From positions 186,001 to 250,000 of the forward strand of contig NZ_VCPC01000004.1 in NCBI RefSeq assembly GCF_005938225.1: a stretch of DNA of 64,000 nucleotides. The letters run 5' to 3'. The notes beneath the pieces are model-generated. The model was not told the DNA's origin and did no database searches. It saw only the letters and a list, made by a program, of their open reading frames with translations. The position numbers and the translations under genes are program-made. The stretch's first letter is position 1; each line of letters begins with the position of its first letter. The DNA is from Arenibacterium halophilum. Its GTDB lineage: Bacteria > Pseudomonadota > Alphaproteobacteria > Rhodobacterales > Rhodobacteraceae. Of this stretch, positions 1 through 7,290 are shown one piece after another.

Positions 1-386
1 GCCTGTATCACATCTGTCTCGACCGGTCCGGGCATCAGCGGCTTGCCGTCGAGCGGATTGCCAAACGGGTCGATCAGCCGACCCACCCAATGATCGGCCG
101 GGGCGAACCCCGACGCCGGACGAAGAATCGCCCGGTCACGCAAGGCGATTCCATCCGGTGCAACCTCGGGCAGGACACGGATGAAACTGCCATCAATTTG
201 AAGCACTTCCCCCCCAAGAACGGCACCGTTCCTGCGACTGATTTCCACCCGGTCGCCTATTCCAGCCACCTCGGCCAAGCCGGTGATGCCCAATATACCA
301 CCTGAAATTTCAGCCACACGGCCCACCGATCGCGTAAGGCGCAGGTTTCGGAGGGCAGAGTGAAACGCAGTCATCTGTGTGGTCAT
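1..386 (-). CDS. fliI: Flagellar export ATPase FliI, N-terminal part (cut by window edge)
   Basis: FliI is the ATPase that energises the flagellar type III export apparatus at the cytoplasmic face of the basal body. Only the first 128 codons are in the window. The reverse-strand translation starts MTTQMTAFHSAL and contains the N-terminal beta-barrel segment (VGRVAEISGGILGITGL) and the GRLIDPFGNPLDG segment found in FliI and other F1-beta-like ATPases. The Walker A motif lies beyond the edge. The start is the ATG read from 386 to 384. The gene diverges from flgB across an 85-bp gap. Other F1-like ATPases share the fold, but the flagellar neighbours make FliI the natural call. Confidence 0.9.
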   Translation of the reverse strand, partial: MTTQMTAFHSALRNLRLTRSVGRVAEISGGILGITGLAEVAGIGDRVEISRRNGAVLGGEVLQIDGSFIRVLPEVAPDGIALRDRAILRPASGFAPADHWVGRLIDPFGNPLDGKPLMPGPVETDVIQ

Positions 387-434
387 CGCCGATTCCCCAT
401 CAGGTTCTGAAAACAGTTTCTAAAGGAATCGCCG

Positions 435-449
435 TTAAGCCTTGGTTGA
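435..449 (+). promoter_or_regulatory. CtrA-like binding site in the fliI/flgB divergent gap
   Basis: TTAAGCCTTGGTTGA fits the alphaproteobacterial CtrA consensus TTAA-N7-TTAA with one mismatch (TTGA in the second half-site). It lies 22 bp before the flgB start codon in the only promoter-sized gap between fliI and flgB. The match is seen directly; CtrA control is inferred from known regulation of flagellar genes in this order. Confidence 0.45.
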
Positions 450-471
450 AATTGATCGAGGGAGAATCCCG

Positions 472-855
472 ATGTTTTCCAACCTTGCGGTTTTTCAAAC
501 TTCCAGCGCGATGGCCGCCCACGCGGGTGAGCGGCAATCCGTTATTGCCCAGAATATCGCGAATGCAGACACCCCGGGCTACAAGGCCAGGGATATTGCC
601 GATTTCACCAGGATACTGCGCCAATCGGGTGAAGGCATGGTTGCCACACGCGAGGGGCACATACGCGGCGACACTCCAGATATTCGGGCGCGTGAATCTC
701 GCGACAGTGAAGCTCCGTCCGATCCGAACCGGAACACCGTCTCCCTTGAAATCGAGATGATGAAGTCGGTGGACGTCAAGCGCCAGCACGACCGCGCCCT
801 CGCCATCTATCGCTCGGCGATGAACGTGCTGCGCGCAAGCGTCAGCCGCAGCTGA
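472..855 (+). CDS. flgB: Flagellar proximal rod protein FlgB
   Basis: FlgB is the rod subunit closest to the MS ring. The product is 127 aa, starts MFSNLAVFQTSSAM and shows the rod/hook family signature around QNIANADTPGYKARDI. The ATG at 472 is chosen because GGGAGAA precedes it; an in-frame TTG at 442 would add ten unconserved residues and overlap the CtrA-like site. It is the first gene of a plus-strand run flgB-flgC-fliE-fliQ-flgF-flgG-flgA-flgH-fliL with very short gaps or overlaps, so it is very likely the promoter-proximal gene of that operon. Confidence 0.96.
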   Translation: MFSNLAVFQTSSAMAAHAGERQSVIAQNIANADTPGYKARDIADFTRILRQSGEGMVATREGHIRGDTPDIRARESRDSEAPSDPNRNTVSLEIEMMKSVDVKRQHDRALAIYRSAMNVLRASVSRS

Positions 856-869
856 GGAAAACCAAAGAC

Positions 870-1262
870 ATGAGTGAATTCAGTAACGCGCTTTCGGCGT
901 CAACCGCCGGAATGAAAGCTCAGGCGACCCGGTTGCGGCATGTGTCCGAGAACATTTCGAATGTCGACACGCCCGGCTACAGGCGCAAGACGGTTCCATT
1001 CGAAATGCGCCACAGCCAGATGTCTGGCCCCGATCTTGTGAGCGTCGGACGCGTGCGTCTGGACCGGTCTGACCTTGACCGCATTTATGACCCTTCCAAT
1101 CCACTGGCCGATGACACCGGCCACTATGACGGCTCAAACGTCGATCTCATGATCGAAATCGCTGACGCGCGTGAAGCGCAGCGCAGCTACGAGGCAAACC
1201 TCAAGATGTTCGAACAGACGCGCGACATGTCTTCCCGTCTGATGGACCTGCTCAGAAACTGA
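870..1262 (+). CDS. flgC: Flagellar basal-body rod protein FlgC
   Basis: FlgC is a proximal rod subunit. The 130-aa product has the rod-family N-terminal motif (SENISNVDTPGYRRKTV) near residues 27-43 and the typical C-terminal amphipathic helix ending MSSRLMDLLRN, which with the N-terminal helix forms the axial-protein coiled coil. Length is normal for the family. It follows flgB by 14 bp and precedes fliE by 11 bp, with AAGGAGA between flgC and fliE. Confidence 0.97.
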   Translation: MSEFSNALSASTAGMKAQATRLRHVSENISNVDTPGYRRKTVPFEMRHSQMSGPDLVSVGRVRLDRSDLDRIYDPSNPLADDTGHYDGSNVDLMIEIADAREAQRSYEANLKMFEQTRDMSSRLMDLLRN

Positions 1263-1273
1263 AGGAGACCAGA

Positions 1274-1564
1274 ATGGAAATCCAGAACCTGTCCGCTGTA
1301 GCGGACTATGCTGCCGCACGCGAAGCGACCAAGGCGCAGCCAGCAGGAAATGATATTGGAGCGGCCTTCGCGGGCGTCGCACGCGATTTTGCGGCCACTC
1401 TGAAGCAGGGTGAAACCCAGGCCATGTCGGCGATGACCGGCGATGCCGATCCACACAGCCTGGTGCAGGCACTGGCGCAGACCGAGCTTGCCGTCGAAAC
1501 CGCCGTGAGCGTTCGCAACAAGGTGGTCGAGGCCTATCAGGAAATCCTGAGAATGCCGGTGTAA
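1274..1564 (+). CDS. fliE: Flagellar hook-basal body complex protein FliE
   Basis: FliE links the MS ring and export gate to the proximal rod. The 96-aa product is alanine rich at the N-terminus. Its conserved C-terminal half runs DPHSLVQALAQTELAVETAV then VRNKVVEAYQEILRMPV, the usual FliE ending. AAGGAGA is correctly spaced before the ATG. It sits in the standard flgB-flgC-fliE order and is followed one base later by fliQ. Confidence 0.96.
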   Translation: MEIQNLSAVADYAAAREATKAQPAGNDIGAAFAGVARDFAATLKQGETQAMSAMTGDADPHSLVQALAQTELAVETAVSVRNKVVEAYQEILRMPV

Positions 1565-1565
1565 C

Positions 1566-1838
1566 ATGATCAGCGACGGAGTCTTCTTTGACACGCTGCG
1601 GCAGGGTCTATGGGTGGCCATCCTCGTCTCTCTGCCGATCTTGTCGGTCGCGCTCGTTGTCGGCCTCGTCATCGGGCTGTTTCAGGCGCTGACCTCGATT
1701 CAGGAAATGACGCTGACATTCGTTCCCAAACTCGCGGCCATCATCGCCGTATTCTGGGTGACCATGGCGTTCATGACCCAGACTCTTGTCGCATTTTTCG
1801 ACGGGCACATTGTTCCCCTGATCGCCGGAGGCGCCTGA
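1566..1838 (+). CDS. fliQ: Flagellar export gate protein FliQ
   Basis: FliQ is a small component of the FliPQR export gate in the inner membrane. The 90-aa product has two hydrophobic helices (about residues 15-40 and 50-75) and the family motif around LFQALTSIQEMTLTFVPK. Its partners FliP, FliR, FlhA and FlhB are all in this window but in other transcription units. The stop codon overlaps the ATG of flgF by one base. Confidence 0.97.
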   Translation: MISDGVFFDTLRQGLWVAILVSLPILSVALVVGLVIGLFQALTSIQEMTLTFVPKLAAIIAVFWVTMAFMTQTLVAFFDGHIVPLIAGGA

Positions 1839-2551
1839 TGGAAGCCAGTACCTACATATCTCTCTCGCGTCAAAGCGGGCTGATGAATGAAATGCGAATG
1901 GTCGCGAACAACATCGCGAACGCCGCGACCACCGGCTATCGCCAGCAGGGCGTGATGTTTTCGGAGTTCGTACGTACTGCGCCCGGGCAGGCGTCGCTGT
2001 CGATGTCCCGGGCACAGGTGCGCGAGACCTCTTTCGAACAGGGCACCCTGACCCAGACCAATGGCAGTTTCGATTTTGCCATCGAAGGAGACGGGTTCTT
2101 TCTGGTCGAAACGCCCAATGGTGAACGGCTGACCCGCGCCGGCAGCTTTTCGCCCGATGCCAATGGCGAACTGGTCACGCCGCAGGGCTATCGGCTTTTG
2201 GATTCAGGTGGCGCTCCGGTGTTTGCCCCGCCTGGCGCCAAGATCGCCGTTGCCTCGGACGGGACGCTGAGCGCCGACGGTCAGCCTCAGGGCCAGATCG
2301 GAATTTACATGCCGAGCGACCCGATGGCCCTGATCCGTCAGGGCGGGGTGATGTTCGACAGCCCCGGGGGGGTCGAACCCGCTGAAGGCGCACGCATGAT
2401 TCAGGGCTTTCTCGAGAGTTCGAATGTCGATCCGATCCTGCAGGTGGCCCGCATGATCGAGGTGCAGCGCGCCTACGAAATGGGACAGAGCTTTCTGGAA
2501 GCCGAAGACCAACGGATCCGGAACGCCGTCAAAACGCTGATCCGCAGCTAA
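1838..2551 (+). CDS. flgF: Flagellar basal-body rod protein FlgF
   Basis: FlgF is a proximal rod protein paralogous to FlgG. The 237-aa product starts MEASTYISLSRQSGL and carries the rod motif ANNIANAATTGYRQQGV and the C-terminal axial helix ending in EAEDQRIRNAVKTLIRS. The start is fixed by the one-base overlap with the fliQ stop (TGATG); the reading frame is open much further upstream, but that part runs through fliQ. It is shorter than the adjacent FlgG (261 aa) and precedes it, the usual order. Confidence 0.95.
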   Translation: MEASTYISLSRQSGLMNEMRMVANNIANAATTGYRQQGVMFSEFVRTAPGQASLSMSRAQVRETSFEQGTLTQTNGSFDFAIEGDGFFLVETPNGERLTRAGSFSPDANGELVTPQGYRLLDSGGAPVFAPPGAKIAVASDGTLSADGQPQGQIGIYMPSDPMALIRQGGVMFDSPGGVEPAEGARMIQGFLESSNVDPILQVARMIEVQRAYEMGQSFLEAEDQRIRNAVKTLIRS

Positions 2552-2563
2552 GGAGTATTCACA

Positions 2564-3349
2564 ATGCGTGCCCTCAAGATTGCCGCAACCGGCATGAGCG
2601 CCCAGCAGATGCGGGTTGAAACGATTTCGAACAACCTCGCCAATATGTCCACAACAGGCTACAATGCCCGCCGCGCCGAATTTTCCGACCTGCACTATCA
2701 ACAAGTTCAACGCGCAGGAACAATCAACGCATCTGACGGCACTGTACTGCCGACCGGTGTTCAGCTGGGGCTTGGCGTGCGTCCTGCGGCGGTGTCGATT
2801 CATCTGGAACAGGGCTCGCTGGAAGCGACCCGGGGCGACCTTGACATCGCGATCGACGGAAACGGTTTTCTCGAGGTCACTTTGCCCTCTGGGCAGGCGG
2901 CATTCACGCGTGACGGCGCGCTGAAGCGGTCAGCCGAAGGGGTCATCGTGACCTCTGACGGTTTCCCCGTGGCCCCGGAAATCGTGATCCCTGACGATGC
3001 GCGCAGTATCTCAATCAACGCCGATGGCGAAGTTTACGCCTATTTCGATGAAGCCGCCGCCGGGCAGCTTCTGGGCCAGTTCACATTGGCCGGCTTCACG
3101 AACCCGAAAGGGCTCGAAGCCTTGGGCAGCAACCTTTTCGTTGAAACGGAGGCATCTGGCGCACCGCAGGTTTCGACTCCGGGCATCGACGGGCTGGGCA
3201 CCGTGCGGCAAGGTTATCTCGAAGCCAGTTCAGTCGATCCGGTCCGTGAAATCACCGAGTTGATCGAGGCGCAGCGCGGCTATGAAATGAATGCCAAGGT
3301 GATTTCGGCCGCCGATCAAATGCTTGCAGCGACGACACAGGTGCGCTGA
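2564..3349 (+). CDS. flgG: Flagellar distal rod protein FlgG
   Basis: FlgG forms the distal rod between the proximal rod and the hook. The 261-aa product starts MRALKIAATGMSAQQ, has the motif SNNLANMSTTGYNARRAEF and ends with the axial helix RGYEMNAKVISAADQMLAATTQVR-type region. The length matches the family. A good AAGGAG site precedes the ATG. Its last base is shared with the ATG of flgA. Confidence 0.97.
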   Translation: MRALKIAATGMSAQQMRVETISNNLANMSTTGYNARRAEFSDLHYQQVQRAGTINASDGTVLPTGVQLGLGVRPAAVSIHLEQGSLEATRGDLDIAIDGNGFLEVTLPSGQAAFTRDGALKRSAEGVIVTSDGFPVAPEIVIPDDARSISINADGEVYAYFDEAAAGQLLGQFTLAGFTNPKGLEALGSNLFVETEASGAPQVSTPGIDGLGTVRQGYLEASSVDPVREITELIEAQRGYEMNAKVISAADQMLAATTQVR

Positions 3350-3762
3350 TGTTTCGCCTGCTCATATTTATTGCCGGTATCGGCCCTACGGCTGCAGTGG
3401 CCGATGCGCTGATGCCACTGCGCACGATCCGAGCCAAGGAAATCATCACAGCCGAAGATATCGGCTGGCAGTCAGCCCAATCCGAAAGCCTGGTCCAGAT
3501 CGACGATGTGATCGGCCAAGAGGCCCGCATCGCGCTCTATCCAGGCCGTCCAATTCGCCCCGGCGACTTTGGTCCGCCTGCGATCGTCGGGCGCAACGAG
3601 ATCGTGACGCTGATCTTTCAGCGGTCAGGGCTTCATATCGTGACCGAAGGCCGCGCGCTGGAACGCGGGGCCGAAGGCGACATGCTTCGCGTGATGAACC
3701 TGTCGTCGCGCACAACAGTTTCGGGCCTTGTTCGCCCGGACGGATCAATCGAGGTCAGATAA
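3349..3762 (+). CDS. flgA: P-ring assembly chaperone FlgA
   Basis: FlgA is the periplasmic chaperone for P-ring (FlgI) assembly. The 137-aa product has a signal-peptide-like start (MFRLLIFIAGIGPTAAVADA), then SAF-domain features: RTIRAKEIITAEDIGW early and GRALERGAEGDMLRVMNLSSR before the end. It is short compared with the roughly 220-aa enteric FlgA, consisting essentially of the SAF part, which is common in alphaproteobacteria. It overlaps flgG and flgH by one base each. FlgI itself is not in the window. Confidence 0.93.
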   Translation: MFRLLIFIAGIGPTAAVADALMPLRTIRAKEIITAEDIGWQSAQSESLVQIDDVIGQEARIALYPGRPIRPGDFGPPAIVGRNEIVTLIFQRSGLHIVTEGRALERGAEGDMLRVMNLSSRTTVSGLVRPDGSIEVR

Positions 3763-4490
3763 TGTCTTCGCAACGTTTTCTTTTACTCACTGTTCTGGCC
3801 CTGTCCGCCTGCGCGCGCGCGGATCATATCGGCAAACCACCGTCCTTCTCGTCGAACGAAGATACGGTCGAGCATGGCGCCATGGTCTGGCCTGGTTTGC
3901 CGCGCACGATCACGCCGCAGCGAAGAGTCGATCGCGCATCGTTGTGGAGCGGCGGTCGCGAGAGCCTGCTCGGGGACAGACGCGCGATCCAGAAAGGCGA
4001 TATTCTGACCGTGGTCATCGAAATCGACGAAAAGGCCGAAATTTCGAACGGGACGTCCAGATCAAGAAATGCCTCGGAAGGGTTGGGTATACCTCAGCTG
4101 TTCGGCCTGCCGCAACGAGCCGACGAACGCCTGCCCGAAGGCGCCAGCATGGCCGATGCAGTGTCTATCAACTCTGGCACGCAGACCAGCGGTCAAGGCT
4201 CTGTCAAGCGCAACGAGAAACTGACGCTGCGCGTGGCCGCAACTATTGTCGACGTGCTGCCGAACGGTGTTCTGTCGATCAACGGGTCGCAAGAACTGCG
4301 CGTCAACTTCGAAATTCGCGAGCTTTTGGTGTCGGGTTTCGTACGACCCGAAGATATTTCGCGACAGAATGAAATCACCTACGACAAAATCGCGTCGGCT
4401 CGCGTGTCTTACGGCGGGCGCGGTCAGATTTCGGACGTACAGCAGCCGCGGTACGGCCAGCAAATCCTTGACGCCATCTTGCCATTCTGA
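3762..4490 (+). CDS. flgH: Flagellar L-ring lipoprotein FlgH
   Basis: FlgH forms the outer-membrane L ring around the rod. The 242-aa product has a lipoprotein signal (LLTVLALSAC, lipid-anchored Cys about residue 17). It also has the FlgH core: LWSGGRESLLGDRRAIQKGD, VIEIDEKAEISNGTSR, then VLPNGVLSINGSQELRVN and VRPEDISRQNEI. The ATG at 3762 overlaps the flgA stop. Length and lipobox fit the family. Confidence 0.96.
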   Translation: MSSQRFLLLTVLALSACARADHIGKPPSFSSNEDTVEHGAMVWPGLPRTITPQRRVDRASLWSGGRESLLGDRRAIQKGDILTVVIEIDEKAEISNGTSRSRNASEGLGIPQLFGLPQRADERLPEGASMADAVSINSGTQTSGQGSVKRNEKLTLRVAATIVDVLPNGVLSINGSQELRVNFEIRELLVSGFVRPEDISRQNEITYDKIASARVSYGGRGQISDVQQPRYGQQILDAILPF

Positions 4491-4499
4491 GGGCGGGAC

Positions 4500-4976
4500 A
4501 TGCTGAAAAAACTGCTTCCGATACTGCTGTTGATCCTTGGTACTGGCGCGGGCATCGGCGCCGGCATCATGTTGTCTCCGCCCGCAACCTCGGATGAGCC
4601 GCACGCGGAAGAGGAGGCGCCGAAAGAAGACGTCGAAGAGGTTGAGACCTCGGACTCCGAATTCACGAAGTTCGGCAAGCAATTCGTTGTTCCGCTGATG
4701 AAGAACGATAAGGTCGTTTCGATCATCGTGGTGACCCTCAGCCTGGAAATCGCGCCGGGCGCAAACGATCGGGTCTCGGCGCGGGAGCCGAAATTGCGCG
4801 ATCTGTTCCTGAGAGTCATGTTCGATCACGCAAGCATGGGAGGATTTCGCGGCGCATTCACCCAGCCCGACAATCTGGACATCTTGCGCAACGCACTACG
4901 CGAAACGGCGCAAAAAGAAATGGGGCCTGATATCCGCGACGTGCTGATCACCGACATCGGCCGGCAGGACAACTAA
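4500..4976 (+). CDS. fliL: FliL-family flagellar basal-body protein, first copy
   Basis: FliL proteins surround the stator at the basal body and modulate torque. The 158-aa product has one N-terminal membrane helix (about residues 5-26), an acidic linker (EEEAPKEDVEEVE) and a periplasmic FliL domain ending NALRETAQKEMGPDIRDVLITDIGRQDN. It follows flgH by 9 bp and is the last gene of the flgB operon, converging on the fliJ-like gene. A second, clearly different FliL is encoded at 14467-15021. Which copy is the functional equivalent of classical FliL cannot be told from sequence. Confidence 0.8.
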   Translation: MLKKLLPILLLILGTGAGIGAGIMLSPPATSDEPHAEEEAPKEDVEEVETSDSEFTKFGKQFVVPLMKNDKVVSIIVVTLSLEIAPGANDRVSAREPKLRDLFLRVMFDHASMGGFRGAFTQPDNLDILRNALRETAQKEMGPDIRDVLITDIGRQDN

Positions 4977-5024
4977 GAGCCGCGCGGGACGGAAAGGTTA
5001 AACGCGCGCGCCAGCATCTTCGGA

Positions 5025-5432
5025 TCACGACGGCATTCCCGCCTCGCGCAACGCTCGCAGATAGGCCTTGGTTCTCTTGTCCTTCAGCTCGGCTTTGTCG
5101 CGCGCCGAAATCTCGTCCAAAGCGTGCTTGCGACCGAAAGCCTGGCGCACAGCATCCATATGGCGGGCCTTGCGTGCCAGCACCCGGGCCAGTTCGATAT
5201 TCAGATCCTTCTGTGCGCGCAGTACCCATGATTCCCACATCAGATCGGCACCGAGATACTGAGATTCGTGCCCTTTCTGGAATGCCTCGCGCGCAGATGT
5301 CTTCTGTCCCTCAAGCCGCGCAAGCGCCTCGCGCAGGCGCGACTCTTCTGCAAGGATCGGCCCGATCTGAGCAATCTCACGCTGAAAACGTACCTCAGCA
5401 ATATCGCGTAAAGGGTCAAGGTTTGGTTTCAT
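5025..5432 (-). CDS. FliJ-like coiled-coil protein
   Basis: The 135-aa product is highly charged, predicted almost entirely helical and without membrane segments: ILAEESRLREALARLEGQ, VLARKARHMDAVRQAFGRK, ISARDKAELKDKRTKAYL. Size, coiled-coil character and position directly after flhB suggest a FliJ-type export chaperone that works with FliI/FliH, but FliJ is too variable for motif-based proof. Its ATG overlaps the flhB stop by 4 bp (ATGA), so it is translationally coupled to the export-gate genes. Confidence 0.6.
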   Translation of the reverse strand: MKPNLDPLRDIAEVRFQREIAQIGPILAEESRLREALARLEGQKTSAREAFQKGHESQYLGADLMWESWVLRAQKDLNIELARVLARKARHMDAVRQAFGRKHALDEISARDKAELKDKRTKAYLRALREAGMPS

Positions 5433-6520
5433 GAACTGACACGTCCCTTCGCCCGAATACGCATGTCTTCGGCAAATCGGATCGCCGCAGCCACGGGTGC
5501 GTACAGTTCTTCGGAAATCTCGTCGCCAACCTCGACACTTGCATGGATGGCGCGGGCCGTAGGTGGATCGCTATGAATCGGAACTCCGGCTTCCTGTCCG
5601 ATACGGCGAATTGTACCTGCGATCTCGTCGACACCCTTGGCAACGCATACCGGCGCTGACCCCTTGGCGCGGCTCCACCGAAGGGCGACAGCAAAGTGGG
5701 TCGGGTTCACGATGATAACGTCCGCCGTCGGAACCTCGGCAATCATCTTCGAATTGGCGATTTCTTGACCGCGGGCACGCCGTTGCTGTTTCATATGCGG
5801 ATCACCTTCGGCGTCCTTGGATTCGTCCATCATTTCCTTGCGGGACATGCGATGTTTGCGAAGGTATTCGAAATGCTGCCAGATCGCATCCACAGCGCCG
5901 ATTGCCGTGGCAATCAATAGCGCCAGAATTAGGAATTCTACGCAGGTCCGGCCAATCATTGCAGCCACGCCACGCCCGTGGCCCGCGACTGAACCTATGA
6001 TATCGGGCAATTTGGACTGAAGAAAAAACCCGAGGCATATCGAGTAGAGCAAGAGCTTCGCGAAACTTTTGCCAAACTCGAACCACCCGTTGCGGCCGAA
6101 TTTGTTCTTCGCGTTTGCGATGATCGAGATCCGAGACATCTTGGGTTGCAACTTTGATGGAGCAAAGACCAGCGCACGCTGAGCCACAATCGACACAAGT
6201 ACCAGTGCAGCAGGAATTGCGAACCAAGGCAGTAGGGCAACTGAAACCGTTCGGATTGGACCCGCCAGCGCGGCGGAAGGCGCCCCGCCAAATACAAGCT
6301 CTGCCATGCTTTCGGATCGATCAATCATTGCCACCAAGGCAGAGCCTGTCGTCTTTATCGAATAAGACCCCGCACCAAGCGCCGCCAGAAGAAGGCCCGC
6401 ATAGGCCGCTGCCACGGAGAGGTCCGTCGACCGTGCGACCTCGCCTTTTTCGCGCGCCTTGCGGAGCTTTTCCGGTGTTGGCTCAAAACTCTTGTCGGAT
6501 TCGTCCTGATTGTCGCTCAT
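5429..6520 (-). CDS. flhB: Flagellar export switch protein FlhB
   Basis: FlhB is the inner-membrane export-gate component that switches substrate specificity from rod/hook to filament. The 363-aa product starts MSDNQDESDKSFEPTPEKLRK, where EKTE-like/FEPTPEKLRKAREKGEVARS is the FlhB hallmark. It has four hydrophobic segments and the self-cleaving NPTH motif at about residues 272-275, within a C-terminal domain of about 90 residues beyond it. The ATG at 6520 overlaps the fliR stop by 4 bp. The longer open frame upstream lies inside fliR and is not used. Confidence 0.97.
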   Translation of the reverse strand: MSDNQDESDKSFEPTPEKLRKAREKGEVARSTDLSVAAAYAGLLLAALGAGSYSIKTTGSALVAMIDRSESMAELVFGGAPSAALAGPIRTVSVALLPWFAIPAALVLVSIVAQRALVFAPSKLQPKMSRISIIANAKNKFGRNGWFEFGKSFAKLLLYSICLGFFLQSKLPDIIGSVAGHGRGVAAMIGRTCVEFLILALLIATAIGAVDAIWQHFEYLRKHRMSRKEMMDESKDAEGDPHMKQQRRARGQEIANSKMIAEVPTADVIIVNPTHFAVALRWSRAKGSAPVCVAKGVDEIAGTIRRIGQEAGVPIHSDPPTARAIHASVEVGDEISEELYAPVAAAIRFAEDMRIRAKGRVSS

Positions 6521-7290
6521 TCGAAGGGCACCAAAGGGTTGCCAAGGAACGACGTGAACTCGGCGTTCCAGACGGTCAGAACCAGTGGGGCTGACAAAAA
6601 CAGTAGGAATATGGCTCCGAATGTAATCACGGGCGCACCGACAAAGGCGACCATGAGCTGAGGCATCGCCCGGTTGATGACGCCCAAAGCGAGGTTGTAG
6701 ACCACGGAAGTGATCACAAATGGCGCTGCCAAGGTGAAGGCCAGAGTAAAGGCCGACATGACCCGACCGACACCCCACTCAGACATCACCGAGGCATCGG
6801 GAAATTGGCCTGGCGGAAAAATCGCGTAGGACAAGATCATGATCTCTGCCGCTTTGACGTGCAGTCCGGAAAGCGTTGCGAGTGCCAGCCCGCCGACAAC
6901 CAGAATGTAGCCCAGAGCCGGGATGGGTTCGACAGCGGCACCGCCAAGGATCTGCGCCAGAGAGGTGGATTGCGCCGCAATGGACCCTGCCGTCTGCAAG
7001 CAAAGAACAAACAACCGGATCGCAAGCCCAAGCGCCAGTCCGATCAAGAGCTCGGCCATGAACCCATAGCCCGACATCCATGTGACAGGGGTAGCATCCA
7101 GCGTGAGCACCGCCGGCGCGACGACAAGCGTGAACATGATCGCCAGTCCAAGCTTGACCCGCATCGGCACCGTCCGCTCGCCGAATGCCGGAAGAAGAGC
7201 AGAGATTCCGCCGATACGAAGGAACACCGCGACAAGCGACCAGAACGCCTCTGTAGAGTCCGACAGCAACAGCGATAGCGCCTGCATCAT
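6517..7290 (-). CDS. fliR: Flagellar export gate protein FliR
   Basis: FliR is a component of the FliPQR export gate. The 257-aa product is very hydrophobic, with about six membrane segments and the family segment MRVKLGLAIMFTLVVAP, followed by LIGLALGLAIRLFVLCLQTAGSI. It overlaps flhA (upstream in transcription) and flhB by 4 bp each, giving the coupled order flhA-fliR-flhB. Two ATGs start the gene (7290 and 7287); the upstream one is used here. Confidence 0.97.
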   Translation of the reverse strand: MMQALSLLLSDSTEAFWSLVAVFLRIGGISALLPAFGERTVPMRVKLGLAIMFTLVVAPAVLTLDATPVTWMSGYGFMAELLIGLALGLAIRLFVLCLQTAGSIAAQSTSLAQILGGAAVEPIPALGYILVVGGLALATLSGLHVKAAEIMILSYAIFPPGQFPDASVMSEWGVGRVMSAFTLAFTLAAPFVITSVVYNLALGVINRAMPQLMVAFVGAPVITFGAIFLLFLSAPLVLTVWNAEFTSFLGNPLVPFE